DNA from: a virus
IMG/VR virus record: IMGVR_UViG_3300036859_000973
Span: 21,102-85,101 of that record
Length of the DNA: 64,000 nt
Direction: 5' to 3' (one strand)
Under the pieces are notes generated by a model. That model did no database searches. It was not told the origin of the DNA and was given only the letters and a program-made list of their open reading frames with translations. The translations under genes and the position numbers were made by a program. This document shows positions 56,460-63,732 of the stretch, in pieces. Numbering within the stretch: the first letter of the stretch is position 1; every line of letters begins with the position of its first letter.

Positions 56460-57200
56460 CTAGGCCGCCTCGACGAGGCCCTCGCGCGGCCAGCCATTCC
56501 CCGGCGTGCGCCGCAGGACCGCGAGGAACGGGTGCGCCCTGGGCCCCAAAATAGCGAAGGGCGTCGCGATGTAGCGCGGCGAGTTCTCCGCGGCCCACGT
56601 CAGGTCGCTCGCATCATCCATCCAGTACGCGACCCACGCCTCGTGCGCCGGCGCATCACAGGAGAAGCGCAGGTGGTGGTAGCGGTACGTCTGCCCGTCC
56701 AGCCAGATCACCGGGAAGCCGCCGACCGGCCGCGCCTCACACCCCGTCACATAGCACGTCGGCAGCGCCATCGAGCCAGGACTCTCGCGCATCAGCAGGC
56801 GGGTCATCGCCGGCATGACGCGCAGGCCGAAGTCCTTCCCGAGTCGCTTCGCCTCGTCGGCCACGGCTTCGACGGCCGTGAGGCGGTTCCCGAAGCCAGC
56901 GCTCTTGCGCAGCCCCTCCTGCACCAGCGCGATCAGCTTCTCGTTCCCGTGCGCCGGCTCGACGGTCACCCCCTCGACGCGCGCCATCTTCTCCTTCAGG
57001 GACGCCACGTTGTCCGAAAGCCCCGCAACAACGCCCTTCAGCGCGTGGACCTCGTCCAGGGACGGAGCAGGAGGTGGCTCCCTCGCGCGCTCCAGCGCCC
57101 CGATGCGGCGCGCCGCCTCGTCGGCCTTGACGTAGTCGTTCAGCAGTTCGCGCAGCGCGCCGTAGGTCACGACGTCGTCGTGCCGGTGCTTGTCGCCCAT
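56460..57200 (-). CDS. Coiled-coil protein with C-terminal Cys-containing domain (246 aa)
   Basis: ATG 57200 has a GAGGAGGG site 13 nt upstream. The 246-residue product has a helical front (YGALRELLNDYVKADEAARR, VAGLSDNVASLKEKMARVEG) and a folded C-terminal half with CYVTGCEARPVGGFPV and QTYRYHHLRFSCDAPAHEAW, which may bind a metal through two Cys and His. Family unknown. It is coupled to the C2H2 microprotein. Confidence 0.55.
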   Translation of the reverse strand: MGDKHRHDDVVTYGALRELLNDYVKADEAARRIGALERAREPPPAPSLDEVHALKGVVAGLSDNVASLKEKMARVEGVTVEPAHGNEKLIALVQEGLRKSAGFGNRLTAVEAVADEAKRLGKDFGLRVMPAMTRLLMRESPGSMALPTCYVTGCEARPVGGFPVIWLDGQTYRYHHLRFSCDAPAHEAWVAYWMDDASDLTWAAENSPRYIATPFAILGPRAHPFLAVLRRTPGNGWPREGLVEAA

Positions 57201-57225
57201 GGTGTGATGCCCTCCTCGTCGATCC

Positions 57226-57405
57226 TCACGCGCGCCACCGCCGCCATCGCCAGCGCCAGCCCCGCGCGTCGAGCGACTGCAGCGCCTCGCCGGCCAGCAC
57301 ATCGCGCAGCCACGGGATCGCGCCCGCGCGACGATACACGCGAGCGATCCGGCGCTTCGCGGTGATGACCGTCTCCAGCGAGCGCGGATCTGGCCGCGGC
57401 GTCAT
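57226..57405 (-). CDS. Small basic protein (59 aa)
   Basis: ATG 57405 overlaps the upstream stop (ATGA). The 59-residue product is strongly basic (RSLETVITAKRRIARVYRRA) and ends in a Trp/Arg run (ARGWRWRWRRWRA). It looks like a nucleic-acid-binding or membrane-active peptide. The gene is flanked by a ribosome-binding site for the next gene. Function unknown. Confidence 0.5.
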   Translation of the reverse strand: MTPRPDPRSLETVITAKRRIARVYRRAGAIPWLRDVLAGEALQSLDARGWRWRWRRWRA

Positions 57406-57536
57406 CCCCAGAATCCCCCCCACCACATGATGACGGACACGATGAGTTGCGCCGCGAACGTGACCAGGGGCGAGCGCGCCCCGAGGACGCCGATGGCGAT
57501 GAGCGCCAGAACCGCGATCCTCGGATCGAGGTTCAT
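57402..57536 (-). CDS. Two-span membrane microprotein (44 aa)
   Basis: ATG 57536 gives a 44-residue product with two hydrophobic stretches (IAVLALIAIGVLGA, LVTFAAQLIVSVIMWW). It overlaps the next start by ATGA. It could be a holin-like or membrane-modifying peptide. It is coupled to several unrelated small genes. Confidence 0.5.
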   Translation of the reverse strand: MNLDPRIAVLALIAIGVLGARSPLVTFAAQLIVSVIMWWGGFWG

Positions 57537-57697
57537 GGCTGCGGCCTCCGTCGAGGGGGGCTTGGCGGGAGGCGCAGGTCGGGAGGGAAGTCCGGCGTCT
57601 CGCGCGTGCCGGCGCTCTTGTGTCGGATGCCGCTGAAATCTGGACCGGCCCTCGATCGGCCCTGGCGGAACACGCGCGCCCGGAAGGACCCGCTCAT
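57533..57697 (-). CDS. Small basic Pro-rich protein (54 aa)
   Basis: From ATG 57697 the 54-residue product is basic and Pro/Arg-rich (FRARVFRQGRSRAGPDFSGI) and ends in PPRRRPQP. The overlap on both sides is the main evidence for a gene. It resembles no known family. The composition also fits an intrinsically disordered nucleic-acid-binding peptide. Confidence 0.4.
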   Translation of the reverse strand: MSGSFRARVFRQGRSRAGPDFSGIRHKSAGTRETPDFPPDLRLPPSPPRRRPQP

Positions 57698-58188
57698 GGC
57701 GGCGCCGCCTCCTTCCCGCTGACGCAGAAGTGTCTCGCAGACAGCGCGCCGCGTGCCTCCGTCTTGACGTTGAGGTACAGACCACAGTCGATGCACGGCA
57801 CGATCATGATCCCATTGACAAGCTCTTTCGGAACTCCCTCGGCCTTCCGGGCCCGCTCGCCCATGATGCGCGCCTCGTCCATGGCCGCGTCGCGATCGCG
57901 CTCGGCCTTCTCCAGGGCCAGGGCCAGGCCCTCCTTCACGCCGTGGGCCGCGATCACACGGGCGCCGATCATCTCGGCGGCCCGCTCCGGGTCGTCGGGC
58001 AGTCCAGTGAAGATCGCCGCGAGCGGCTTGTGCCACCGGTCGCGCTCCTCGCGCTCCCCGTCGCGGATGGCCTGCGCAACCTGCGGAACGAGGAACTCAA
58101 ACGTTGTCGTTGTTAGTATGCCCTCGCCGGCAGCGACTACGGGTTGGGTGACAGTCATGGCGGCAAGGGCGCGCTCCTCGGGCTTCAA
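57694..58188 (-). CDS. Hypothetical protein with zinc knuckle (164 aa)
   Basis: TTG 58188 makes a TTGA overlap with the upstream stop; ATG 58158 is the alternative. The product has a helical acidic middle (HKPLAAIFTGLPDDPERAAE, ALEKAERDRDAAMDEARIMG) and ends with PCIDCGLYL and HFCVSGK, suggesting a zinc site. It is coupled to its neighbours. No domain is recognised. Confidence 0.5.
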   Translation of the reverse strand: MKPEERALAAMTVTQPVVAAGEGILTTTTFEFLVPQVAQAIRDGEREERDRWHKPLAAIFTGLPDDPERAAEMIGARVIAAHGVKEGLALALEKAERDRDAAMDEARIMGERARKAEGVPKELVNGIMIVPCIDCGLYLNVKTEARGALSARHFCVSGKEAAPP

Positions 58189-58403
58189 GACGACACCTCC
58201 TGGAAAGCGCAGGCGCGGCCTTTCACCGCGGTCGCGAAGCTCTCGTCGAAACCGCGTATGTAGTCTTCGTGCGCTCCAGCCAGCGTGGCGCGCGATGGCG
58301 CGGGGCGGCCGGCACGCAGTTCGGCCGCGCAGATCCCGATCGTGTAGGCGCACGCCAGGCAGATGCGCCGGCCATCGTCGAGCGTGGCGATGAGGGCCTT
58401 CAT
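58185..58403 (-). CDS. Small Cys-containing protein (72 aa)
   Basis: The 72-residue product from ATG 58403 has ICLACAYTIGICAAELRAG near its front, with C-x2-C-x6-C, and a further Cys near the end (GRACAFQE). The pattern suggests a small metal-binding or disulfide protein. It overlaps its neighbours by ATGA/TTGA. No family is recognised. Confidence 0.55.
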   Translation of the reverse strand: MKALIATLDDGRRICLACAYTIGICAAELRAGRPAPSRATLAGAHEDYIRGFDESFATAVKGRACAFQEVSS

Positions 58404-58933
58404 CGTCCAGCCCCCCACGCTGCGACCTTCTCGCGCAGGCGCGCCTCGGAGTCGCGCACGGACGCGATCTGTTCCTCGGCCTCCCCCGCGGTAGCCAGAT
58501 CGAAGTTCTCGGCGATCCCGCCGGCGTGGAACATCGAGAGCAGGTAGTGGGCCTCGCGCGCGACCATCTCGGCGCTCTCGATCCGCTCCGCGTCGGCTAG
58601 GATCTTCGCCGCCCCGCGTTCCAGCATAGCCGCCGCACCAAGCTCGGTGTCGGTACGGCAGTGCGTCGTGTGGCCACCACCGCAGCCTTGCTGGCACGCG
58701 CGGAGCTTGAGGGTCATATGCATCATCGCTTCCGGGAGCGGGCCCGCGACATCGGGCTTCGAGTCGGACTCGATAAACCGGAGGGATTTGCGCTCCAACA
58801 GTCTTGGAAGTGGCAGGGGTGGGATCGGCTGCGGCTGGATCGGTTGGGCCGACAACCCCCTCACCCAGACGACGGCGGCGACGACCGTGAGGAAGCTGCA
58901 CACGAACAGGACGAGGCTCCACCAGTCGATCAT
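58400..58933 (-). CDS. Membrane-anchored coiled-coil protein (177 aa)
   Basis: The 177-residue product has an N-terminal hydrophobic anchor (IDWWSLVLFVCSFLTVVAAV), a Pro-rich spacer (IQPQPIPPLPLPRL), a CxxxC (RACQQGCGGGH), and a long helical C-terminal part (DAERIESAEMVAREAHYLLS). The shape resembles a small membrane-tethered structural or spanin-like protein, but archaea lack an outer membrane, so another role is likely. Confidence 0.55.
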   Translation of the reverse strand: MIDWWSLVLFVCSFLTVVAAVVWVRGLSAQPIQPQPIPPLPLPRLLERKSLRFIESDSKPDVAGPLPEAMMHMTLKLRACQQGCGGGHTTHCRTDTELGAAAMLERGAAKILADAERIESAEMVAREAHYLLSMFHAGGIAENFDLATAGEAEEQIASVRDSEARLREKVAAWGAGR

Positions 58934-59133
58934 CGTGCCTTCTCCTTCAGGAGCCGTTGTCCGTCGCGCACGAGGATCGCGAGGTCGCGGCGCGAGAGGT
59001 AGAACTTGAACGTCTCTCCGTCTGCCCGATCACGCAACGTGAACGCGAACGGCTCTGCCGCGACGGGCGGAGAGTGCTTGCCCTCGTCCTTCTGCCGCCT
59101 CCTGATCTTGACTTCTGGAACGTAGCTGACCAT
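58930..59133 (-). CDS. Small hypothetical protein (67 aa)
   Basis: The 67-residue product has a basic front (VPEVKIRRRQKDEGKHSPPV), a beta-like middle (PFAFTLRDRADGETFKFYLS) and a basic end. It overlaps the next gene by ATGA. Its composition suggests a small folded nucleic-acid-binding domain. No family is recognised. Confidence 0.5.
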   Translation of the reverse strand: MVSYVPEVKIRRRQKDEGKHSPPVAAEPFAFTLRDRADGETFKFYLSRRDLAILVRDGQRLLKEKAR

Positions 59134-59150
59134 CGGTTGTCACGACTCCC

Positions 59151-59453
59151 TCATACTGGTGGTGCTGTCGTGTTCTTTCCGGCACGGCATGGCGAGCCCT
59201 CGCGGTGGCCCAGCATCCGGTCCACGCGCCCCAGCAGGCACTTCGGCTCGGCGCCGCCAGGACAGATGGCCGCACCGCACGAGCAGAAGGTCTGGTCCCT
59301 GTTGTGCTCGAAGCACTCCTCTCCCTCGGTCGCCTCTTGTAGCAGCCGTTCCATGGCGACGTAGTAGGCGGCCCAGGATTCCGGCTCCTCGATCATGCGC
59401 TCCACGATCATCATCGCGCGTTGCCGGTCCTCGAAGCTCAGCTTCGCGCTCAT
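59151..59453 (-). CDS. Hypothetical protein with Cys cluster (100 aa)
   Basis: From ATG 59453 the 100-residue product begins MSAKLSFEDRQRAMMIVERM, has a helical front and a Cys-rich end (ECFEHNRDQTFCSCGAAICP), with C-x-C-x4-C, suggesting a zinc site. It overlaps the upstream gene by ATGA; a 17-nt gap follows to the next gene. The cluster resembles small phage zinc proteins. No name is possible. Confidence 0.5.
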   Translation of the reverse strand: MSAKLSFEDRQRAMMIVERMIEEPESWAAYYVAMERLLQEATEGEECFEHNRDQTFCSCGAAICPGGAEPKCLLGRVDRMLGHREGSPCRAGKNTTAPPV

Positions 59454-59992
59454 GCCACCCCCTCCAGCGGCTCGATGAGCTTCCACGCCATCTTCACGCG
59501 CCGCCAGTGGGCGCGCGCCCTCCTCTCGCCCTTCGACTGCGTGCACGGCCACCCCTTCAGCGCGCCGCACGTCGGGCAAACGAACGACTTCTCGGACAGC
59601 AGCGACACGGTGCGGCTCAACATCCGCTGCGACCGGCCCAAGGCGGCGTTGTCCAACGCCCCGCGCTCGCGAATCATCTCAAGGTGCAACAGGGCGTGCT
59701 CCGCGATCCGCGCCACCTCGATCCCGTTGTAGCTGGCGACGGCGCCGTGGGCGACCTCGCGGACGTGGGCGAGCGTGTCGGCTCCCAGCGACGGCGCCCC
59801 CGACGAGCAGGTCCGGCGGTGCTCCTCCAGCCACTCCACCGGAACGGCTGACCACCGCAGCGGCTCGCCTTTCTGGCGCTGGACCTCGGCCAGGAGCACC
59901 TCGCGGCCCTCGGGCGTGATCCCCCCGGCCCCGTCGAGGAGGCCCCCCTCTACTAGTAGTACGGCGGCCTCCGCCTCGGACAGGCGCTTCAT
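59450..59992 (-). CDS. PC-type zinc-finger protein (180 aa)
   Basis: From ATG 59992 the 180-residue product carries VCPTCGALKGWPCTQSKGE followed by RARAHWRRV near its end, the same C-x2-C-x6-C and H layout as the products at 45755 and 54059. The N-terminal 130 residues are helical (EGLLDGAGGITPEGREVLLA-like) without a known fold. It may bind nucleic acid through the zinc module. The ATGA overlaps join it to its neighbours. Confidence 0.6.
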   Translation of the reverse strand: MKRLSEAEAAVLLVEGGLLDGAGGITPEGREVLLAEVQRQKGEPLRWSAVPVEWLEEHRRTCSSGAPSLGADTLAHVREVAHGAVASYNGIEVARIAEHALLHLEMIRERGALDNAALGRSQRMLSRTVSLLSEKSFVCPTCGALKGWPCTQSKGERRARAHWRRVKMAWKLIEPLEGVA

Positions 59993-60333
59993 GGTCGCCA
60001 CCCCTGGGCCGCCATCCACTTCTTGACCTGTTCAAGTCCCTCGGGGCTCCAGGCCAGCGGGGCCCCGCCCTCCTCGGACCGTTCCAGGCAGACCAGGACC
60101 GTCCCGCCCGCTGTACCGTAGTAGTAGCCGCCGCTCCACGGCACCATGCCGATGGCGCCCAGGATCGCCTCGGCCACGTCGCGCTGGCCGGCGCGGACAG
60201 CCTCCACGATGGGCGCGAGGCCGGGATCGGCCACGTCCGGCTTCCTCTCCATGATCTCCTCGAACCGCGCGAGCCCGAGCGCCTCCGCGCCCTTGGCGAA
60301 GGCGATCTTGGCGTGCTCCTCGGCGGTCTTCAT
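59989..60333 (-). CDS. Hypothetical protein (114 aa)
   Basis: ATG 60333 starts a 114-residue product, helical at the front (EEHAKIAFAKGAEALGLARF) with a strand-rich end (GGYYYGTAGGTVLVCLERSE). A single Cys is present. It overlaps its neighbours by ATGA. No domain is recognised. Confidence 0.5.
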   Translation of the reverse strand: MKTAEEHAKIAFAKGAEALGLARFEEIMERKPDVADPGLAPIVEAVRAGQRDVAEAILGAIGMVPWSGGYYYGTAGGTVLVCLERSEEGGAPLAWSPEGLEQVKKWMAAQGWRP

Positions 60334-60707
60334 CGCGGGGCCTCCTTCACTGGCGCGATGCGGAAGACGAAGTCGGCGAAATCGTACTCCACTGAGGTGA
60401 AGTGGATGAAGGTGTCGGCGAGGCCGTCGCGCCGCTTCACCAGGACCCACTCCAACGTGCATCGGTACACGCCGGGCTCTGTCGGCAGCCCTCGCGCCCC
60501 GGACAGCGTGTCGGGGTCCTCGCCGAACTCGTTCGCTAGGAACTCTTCGTTCGTGACGAGCTTGCAGACGGGCTCATCCTGTCCATACTTGGGTGACATG
60601 CACGCGGCCTCGTGGACGTGGCCCTTGTCGGCGAAGGACAGGACGCGCACGATCGTCGCCGTTCCGCGCGGATAGGTCGAAATTGCCAGGATTGCGTCGA
60701 GTTTCAT
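60330..60707 (-). CDS. Hypothetical protein (125 aa)
   Basis: From ATG 60707 the 125-residue product has a strand-rich core (LDAILAISTYPRGTATIVRV, EPGVYRCTLEWVLVKRRDGL) and ends EYDFADFVFRIAPVKEAPR. The pattern suggests a compact beta fold. It overlaps both neighbours by ATGA. No family is recognised. Confidence 0.5.
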   Translation of the reverse strand: MKLDAILAISTYPRGTATIVRVLSFADKGHVHEAACMSPKYGQDEPVCKLVTNEEFLANEFGEDPDTLSGARGLPTEPGVYRCTLEWVLVKRRDGLADTFIHFTSVEYDFADFVFRIAPVKEAPR

Positions 60708-61138
60708 GCCCGTTTCCCCTCGTTCATCGCCTTTTGGGCCTGGAGGCAGATCTTGTCGTGTTTCCCTTGATACATCGGATTGTCGATGCCCACTCCACAC
60801 CAGCAATCACCGCGGCGGAGCCCCCAGATGATGGTTCTCGCCTCGTCAAGCTCCTGCATCGCCTTGGCCAGCAGGTACGCGCCCTCCTCGGGCAGGTCGC
60901 TGATGAGGCGGATCTCGGGCTTGCCGCCCGGATTCAAGACCAGCAACGGCTTCGCGCGCAACCAGCGGATCTCGGCGACGAGATCGGGAACGTCTGGTGC
61001 TAGTTTCAACGCGGCATCGCGTGGATCATCTGGTGAATCCATCACCGCGTAGAATCCAAAATCCTCGGCATGGTCTTCGGCAGTTTTCCAGATGGCCACC
61101 CGCGCCTCGATCTCCTTCAGCCGCTCCTCGGTCAGCAC
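60704..61138 (-). CDS. Hypothetical protein with C-terminal zinc site (144 aa)
   Basis: The 144-residue product has a helical front (TEERLKEIEARVAIWKTAED), an Asp-rich middle and a C-terminal CWCGVGIDNPMYQGKHDKIC with two further Cys, a zinc-binding pattern known from small phage proteins. It is adjacent to the next gene. The function is unknown. Confidence 0.55.
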   Translation of the reverse strand: MLTEERLKEIEARVAIWKTAEDHAEDFGFYAVMDSPDDPRDAALKLAPDVPDLVAEIRWLRAKPLLVLNPGGKPEIRLISDLPEEGAYLLAKAMQELDEARTIIWGLRRGDCWCGVGIDNPMYQGKHDKICLQAQKAMNEGKRA

Positions 61139-61642
61139 CTACGCCACCTCGGCCTGGATCGCCTTCACCGCGGCCATCAGCCGCTCGTTCCACCGTTCGT
61201 AGGGCTTCCGCTCGAAGCGAAGGTCGTCGCCGCTCCACGTCCGCAGCGTCGTGACGTCTCCCTCGCAGCGGAAGATCGGTTCCTGTGACTCGAACCGGAC
61301 CTCGCCGCCGGTCTGGCGCGCGATGGCGGTGAGGCGTCTTGTCGCCTCGTCCTGCTCGTTGCCATCCCACACCTTCCGTGACGCCGTCATCGTCGGCTCG
61401 CCGCGCTCGTTGATGTGGTACACCCACAGCTTCGCCCACGGCATGATGATGCTCTGCTTGTCCTGGAGTTCGGCCCACAGCCCCTCGCGCGGCCCCTTCG
61501 CCCAGCCGAGCGCCGGACACCACGTCCACGGCGACTGCGGCTCGCGCAGGTCCAACGCTGCGCCCCACGCGGCCGCGATGAGCGTGGCCATTTCCCACGG
61601 CTCCAGGCCGGGCGGCACCTCTAGATAGATGTAGTTGCCCAC
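61139..61642 (-). CDS. Hypothetical protein (167 aa)
   Basis: The 167-residue product begins with a strand-rich front (GNYIYLEVPPGLEPWEMATL) and contains Trp-rich segments (MPWAKLWVYHINERGEPTMT) and a helical basic end (FERKPYERWNERLMAAVKAI). It could be a DNA-binding or enzyme-like protein, but no motif is recognised. Confidence 0.5.
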   Translation of the reverse strand: MGNYIYLEVPPGLEPWEMATLIAAAWGAALDLREPQSPWTWCPALGWAKGPREGLWAELQDKQSIIMPWAKLWVYHINERGEPTMTASRKVWDGNEQDEATRRLTAIARQTGGEVRFESQEPIFRCEGDVTTLRTWSGDDLRFERKPYERWNERLMAAVKAIQAEVA

Positions 61643-61645
61643 GGG

Positions 61646-62086
61646 TCACGCCCCCGTCGCGCCGGCCTGCTTCAGGAGGTCCATCTCGTCCGACCGCTCT
61701 GCGTGCTCCTTCTCCGCGAACACGCACAGTGTCTCCATGGCCTCGACGACCTCCCGCGTTGCCCCCTGGCTGGTGGCCAGCCGCGCGAGGGTTATCAAGC
61801 ACTCCGGGTCGCGGTGCATCGGCTTCTCGTGCTGCATCGGGAAGTCCTTCAGTGCCACCCCATCCGACAGCGCCTTGCCGACCATGGCGTAGATCGCCAT
61901 CATCATCAACTTCGAGGCTCCGCAGCAGTAGTCCAAGTCCACGCCGCCCGTCGTCCCGGCCTGGACGCGCACGCCGAAGAGCATCCGCTGGAACCAGTAG
62001 AAGGTCCCGTCGTCGGCCTCGCGAAGCTGGAACGTGAACTGGTCCCACGGGTCGCGAGACGGGACCTCGTGGAACGTGCGGGTCAT
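61646..62086 (-). CDS. Hypothetical protein (146 aa)
   Basis: From ATG 62086 the 146-residue product has a strand-rich front (FTFQLREADDGTFYWFQRML) and a helical middle with DYCCGASKLMMMAIYAMV, then an acidic helical end. The paired Cys could bind a metal. It overlaps the upstream gene by ATGA. No domain is recognised. Confidence 0.5.
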   Translation of the reverse strand: MTRTFHEVPSRDPWDQFTFQLREADDGTFYWFQRMLFGVRVQAGTTGGVDLDYCCGASKLMMMAIYAMVGKALSDGVALKDFPMQHEKPMHRDPECLITLARLATSQGATREVVEAMETLCVFAEKEHAERSDEMDLLKQAGATGA

Positions 62087-62292
62087 CGTTGTTCCTCCTG
62101 ATTGGCCCAACGCCACCGGTCCATTTGCAGATCCTCTGCGGTCCTCGCTCGCAGAGTTGGGCCGGGCTCCGTGTTCCCGCACCCGCCGCACCACCATTCC
62201 TGAGGGAGTTGTGGTGGATACGAGAGGAGCATCGTTCCTGTTCCACGCAGGATCATCAGCTTGCCGCAAGGGCAGGGTTTGGTCTCGGTCAC
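62083..62292 (-). CDS. Zinc-ribbon protein (69 aa)
   Basis: GTG 62292 gives a 69-residue product with PCPCGKLMIL and WWCGGCGNTEP, two CxC/CxxC knuckles that form a zinc ribbon. The rest is basic and helical. It is coupled at both ends. Such ribbons can bind nucleic acids or RNA polymerase-like partners. No name is possible. Confidence 0.6.
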   Translation of the reverse strand: MTETKPCPCGKLMILRGTGTMLLSYPPQLPQEWWCGGCGNTEPGPTLRARTAEDLQMDRWRWANQEEQR

Positions 62293-62552
62293 GCCGTCGC
62301 CCCCAGGATCGTGTCGTACAACGCCACGTCGGCGACCACGCCGTCCTTCTCCGCGAGCCACACCACCGCAGCCCGCGCCGCCATCGCGTACTCTCGTGAC
62401 ACCGCCGAGAGCAGGCCGCGTTCCTGGCCCGGAACGTAGGCCCTCCAGATGGCGCGCCGCATCTCCGATGGCAGTGCCATCCAGTGCGCGTTACAAGCGA
62501 AGAGGCGCTGCGGAACCTCGACGCGGCAGCCGGTTGCATGGCAGTGGTGCAT
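62289..62552 (-). CDS. Phage-type small zinc protein (87 aa)
   Basis: The 87-residue product begins MHHCHATGCRVEVPQRLFAC and continues NAHWMALPSEMRRAIWRAYV, a pattern (C-x4-C, C-x2-HW, 'LP..mr.aiw..y') found in many small phage proteins of unknown function with a zinc site at the front. It overlaps the next start by ATGA/GTGA. The gene is probably early, but its role is not known. Confidence 0.6.
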   Translation of the reverse strand: MHHCHATGCRVEVPQRLFACNAHWMALPSEMRRAIWRAYVPGQERGLLSAVSREYAMAARAAVVWLAEKDGVVADVALYDTILGATA

Positions 62553-62915
62553 CTAAGGGCCCTCCCCCGGCCACGCGAACTCCGTCAGCAGCAGCCGCCT
62601 TCGGAAGCCACCGATCTGCTCGCGCTTCTCGCGCGCGATCGCTGCAACGGCTGGTAGCGACGTGCGGCGCGCCTCGCAGGTCATCAGCACGACTTCGAGC
62701 ACATCGGCAAGCTCCACGATGGCCCCGCTCTCCAGGAACTCCTCGGCCTCCTCGACGAGCTTCCGTCGCAGCCACAGGTCGAACTCGGCGTCGTCAACCA
62801 CGATGCGCGTGACGCTGTGGCACCCGTCGCGGGCGTGAAGCTCCGGCACCTTGTCGCGGATCAGCTTCGGCACCTTGACCGGGTGCCGCGGTGGCATCTG
62901 CGTGTAGTCGTTCAC
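62553..62915 (-). CDS. MazG-like nucleotide pyrophosphohydrolase
   Basis: The 120-residue product has the MazG-like core: VPKLIRDKVPELHARDGCHS, then LRRKLVEEAEEFLESGAIVE and LADVLEVVLMTCEA, i.e. the RDK...EEaeEf...ELaDvlE signature of these hydrolases. Such enzymes clear damaged nucleotides or affect the alarmone pool, a common theme in viruses. The GTG start overlaps the 30-codon gene upstream (GTGA). The fold is well supported by motif order. Confidence 0.7.
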   Translation of the reverse strand: MNDYTQMPPRHPVKVPKLIRDKVPELHARDGCHSVTRIVVDDAEFDLWLRRKLVEEAEEFLESGAIVELADVLEVVLMTCEARRTSLPAVAAIAREKREQIGGFRRRLLLTEFAWPGEGP

Positions 62916-63004
62916 GGGAGCACCTCACACTTGACCCACGCACGGAGTTCGGCCCGCTCGCCCCTCGTCAGCGCCAGCCGCGCGACGATCTTCTCGCGCT
63001 TCAT
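62912..63004 (-). CDS. Tiny basic peptide (30 aa)
   Basis: ATG 63004 opens a 30-codon ORF (MKREKIVARLALTRGERAEL) coupled to its neighbours on both sides (ATGA upstream and GTGA downstream). The product is basic and helical with one Cys. The double coupling is the only real support. Confidence 0.4.
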   Translation of the reverse strand: MKREKIVARLALTRGERAELRAWVKCEVLP

Positions 63005-63228
63005 AGCTTCGTCTCGATCTCCTCGATGGTGTTATTGCTGCGCAGTTCCGCACTGGATGACCGCAGCCATTCGATGAGCCAGTCCTCGACGAGACGGTTC
63101 TCCTTGGCGGCCCATGCTTCGAGGGCCTCGTTGTCCGCCTCGGCATCGCCGGTCTCTGCGGGCCGCGGCGGCACGACGATGTCGTCGGTCCACACCACGA
63201 TCTCGGCGACGACCCGGTAGCGGGTCAC
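63001..63228 (-). CDS. Small acidic protein (75 aa)
   Basis: GTG 63228 starts a 75-residue product with a strand-rich front (TRYRVVAEIVVWTDDIVVPP) and an acidic helical middle (EADNEALEAWAAKENRLVED). It overlaps the next gene by ATGA. The fold could be a small beta-alpha domain. No family is recognised. Confidence 0.5.
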   Translation of the reverse strand: MTRYRVVAEIVVWTDDIVVPPRPAETGDAEADNEALEAWAAKENRLVEDWLIEWLRSSSAELRSNNTIEEIETKL

Positions 63229-63356
63229 AGTTTCTTCCCCCCGCGAATCCACGCCAGATGGCGCCCGGAGCCGAACGTGAACATCCAGACGGTCATGAGG
63301 CTCCACTGGATGCCGTCGCAGTCCTTGGCCATCTCGGCCATGTCTTCCCCGCTCAT
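63225..63356 (-). CDS. Tiny hypothetical protein (43 aa)
   Basis: From ATG 63356 the 43-residue product is aromatic (IQWSLMTVWMFTFGSGRHLA) and basic at the end. It overlaps its downstream neighbour by 4 nt. The same frame is open upstream but that part is Arg/Pro-rich and lacks a good start. The assignment is uncertain because of its size. Confidence 0.4.
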   Translation of the reverse strand: MSGEDMAEMAKDCDGIQWSLMTVWMFTFGSGRHLAWIRGGKKL

Positions 63357-63412
63357 TCGTGTCAGCCGGATCGGTCCGATCCTCCGGTGTCGCCACGTCG
63401 CGCTGGGGGCTT

Positions 63413-63610
63413 TCAAGGACGCACGCCCCCGCGCCGTTCCTGGTCGCGGCGGCGATCCCACTCGGCCCGCTCGCGCGCGAACTCGCTCTCCGTGGCCTTC
63501 ACCGACTTGAGGATGGCTCGCACGCCGGCGATCATCATCGCGATCATCAGGAGGAACCCGGTGAGCACGCCGGCGGCGAAGACGGCGACGAGCGCGACCT
63601 CGTCGGTCAT
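63413..63610 (-). CDS. Single-span membrane protein (65 aa)
   Basis: From ATG 63610 the 65-residue product has one strong hydrophobic helix (VALVAVFAAGVLTGFLLMIA) and a basic, charged C-terminal half (ESEFARERAEWDRRRDQERR). Topology suggests a cytoplasmic tail. It overlaps its upstream neighbour by ATGA. No function is recognised. Confidence 0.55.
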   Translation of the reverse strand: MTDEVALVAVFAAGVLTGFLLMIAMMIAGVRAILKSVKATESEFARERAEWDRRRDQERRGGVRP

Positions 63611-63732
63611 CGCACCGCCTCCTCGGCCGTGACGATCCACGTCATCGGCTTCGTCGTGGGATCGAAGACGAGACGCTGGACGCGCAGGCCGCGCGACTCG
63701 AAGAGCTTCACGATGTCCATTTCGAGGCTCAT
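63607..63732 (-). CDS. Tiny hypothetical protein (41 aa)
   Basis: ATG 63732 starts a 41-codon ORF (MSLEMDIVKLFESRGLRVQR) ending in a strand-rich segment (MTWIVTAEEAVR). ATGA overlaps on both sides support it. It lies directly after the AbrB-like gene. No domain is recognised. Confidence 0.4.
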   Translation of the reverse strand: MSLEMDIVKLFESRGLRVQRLVFDPTTKPMTWIVTAEEAVR

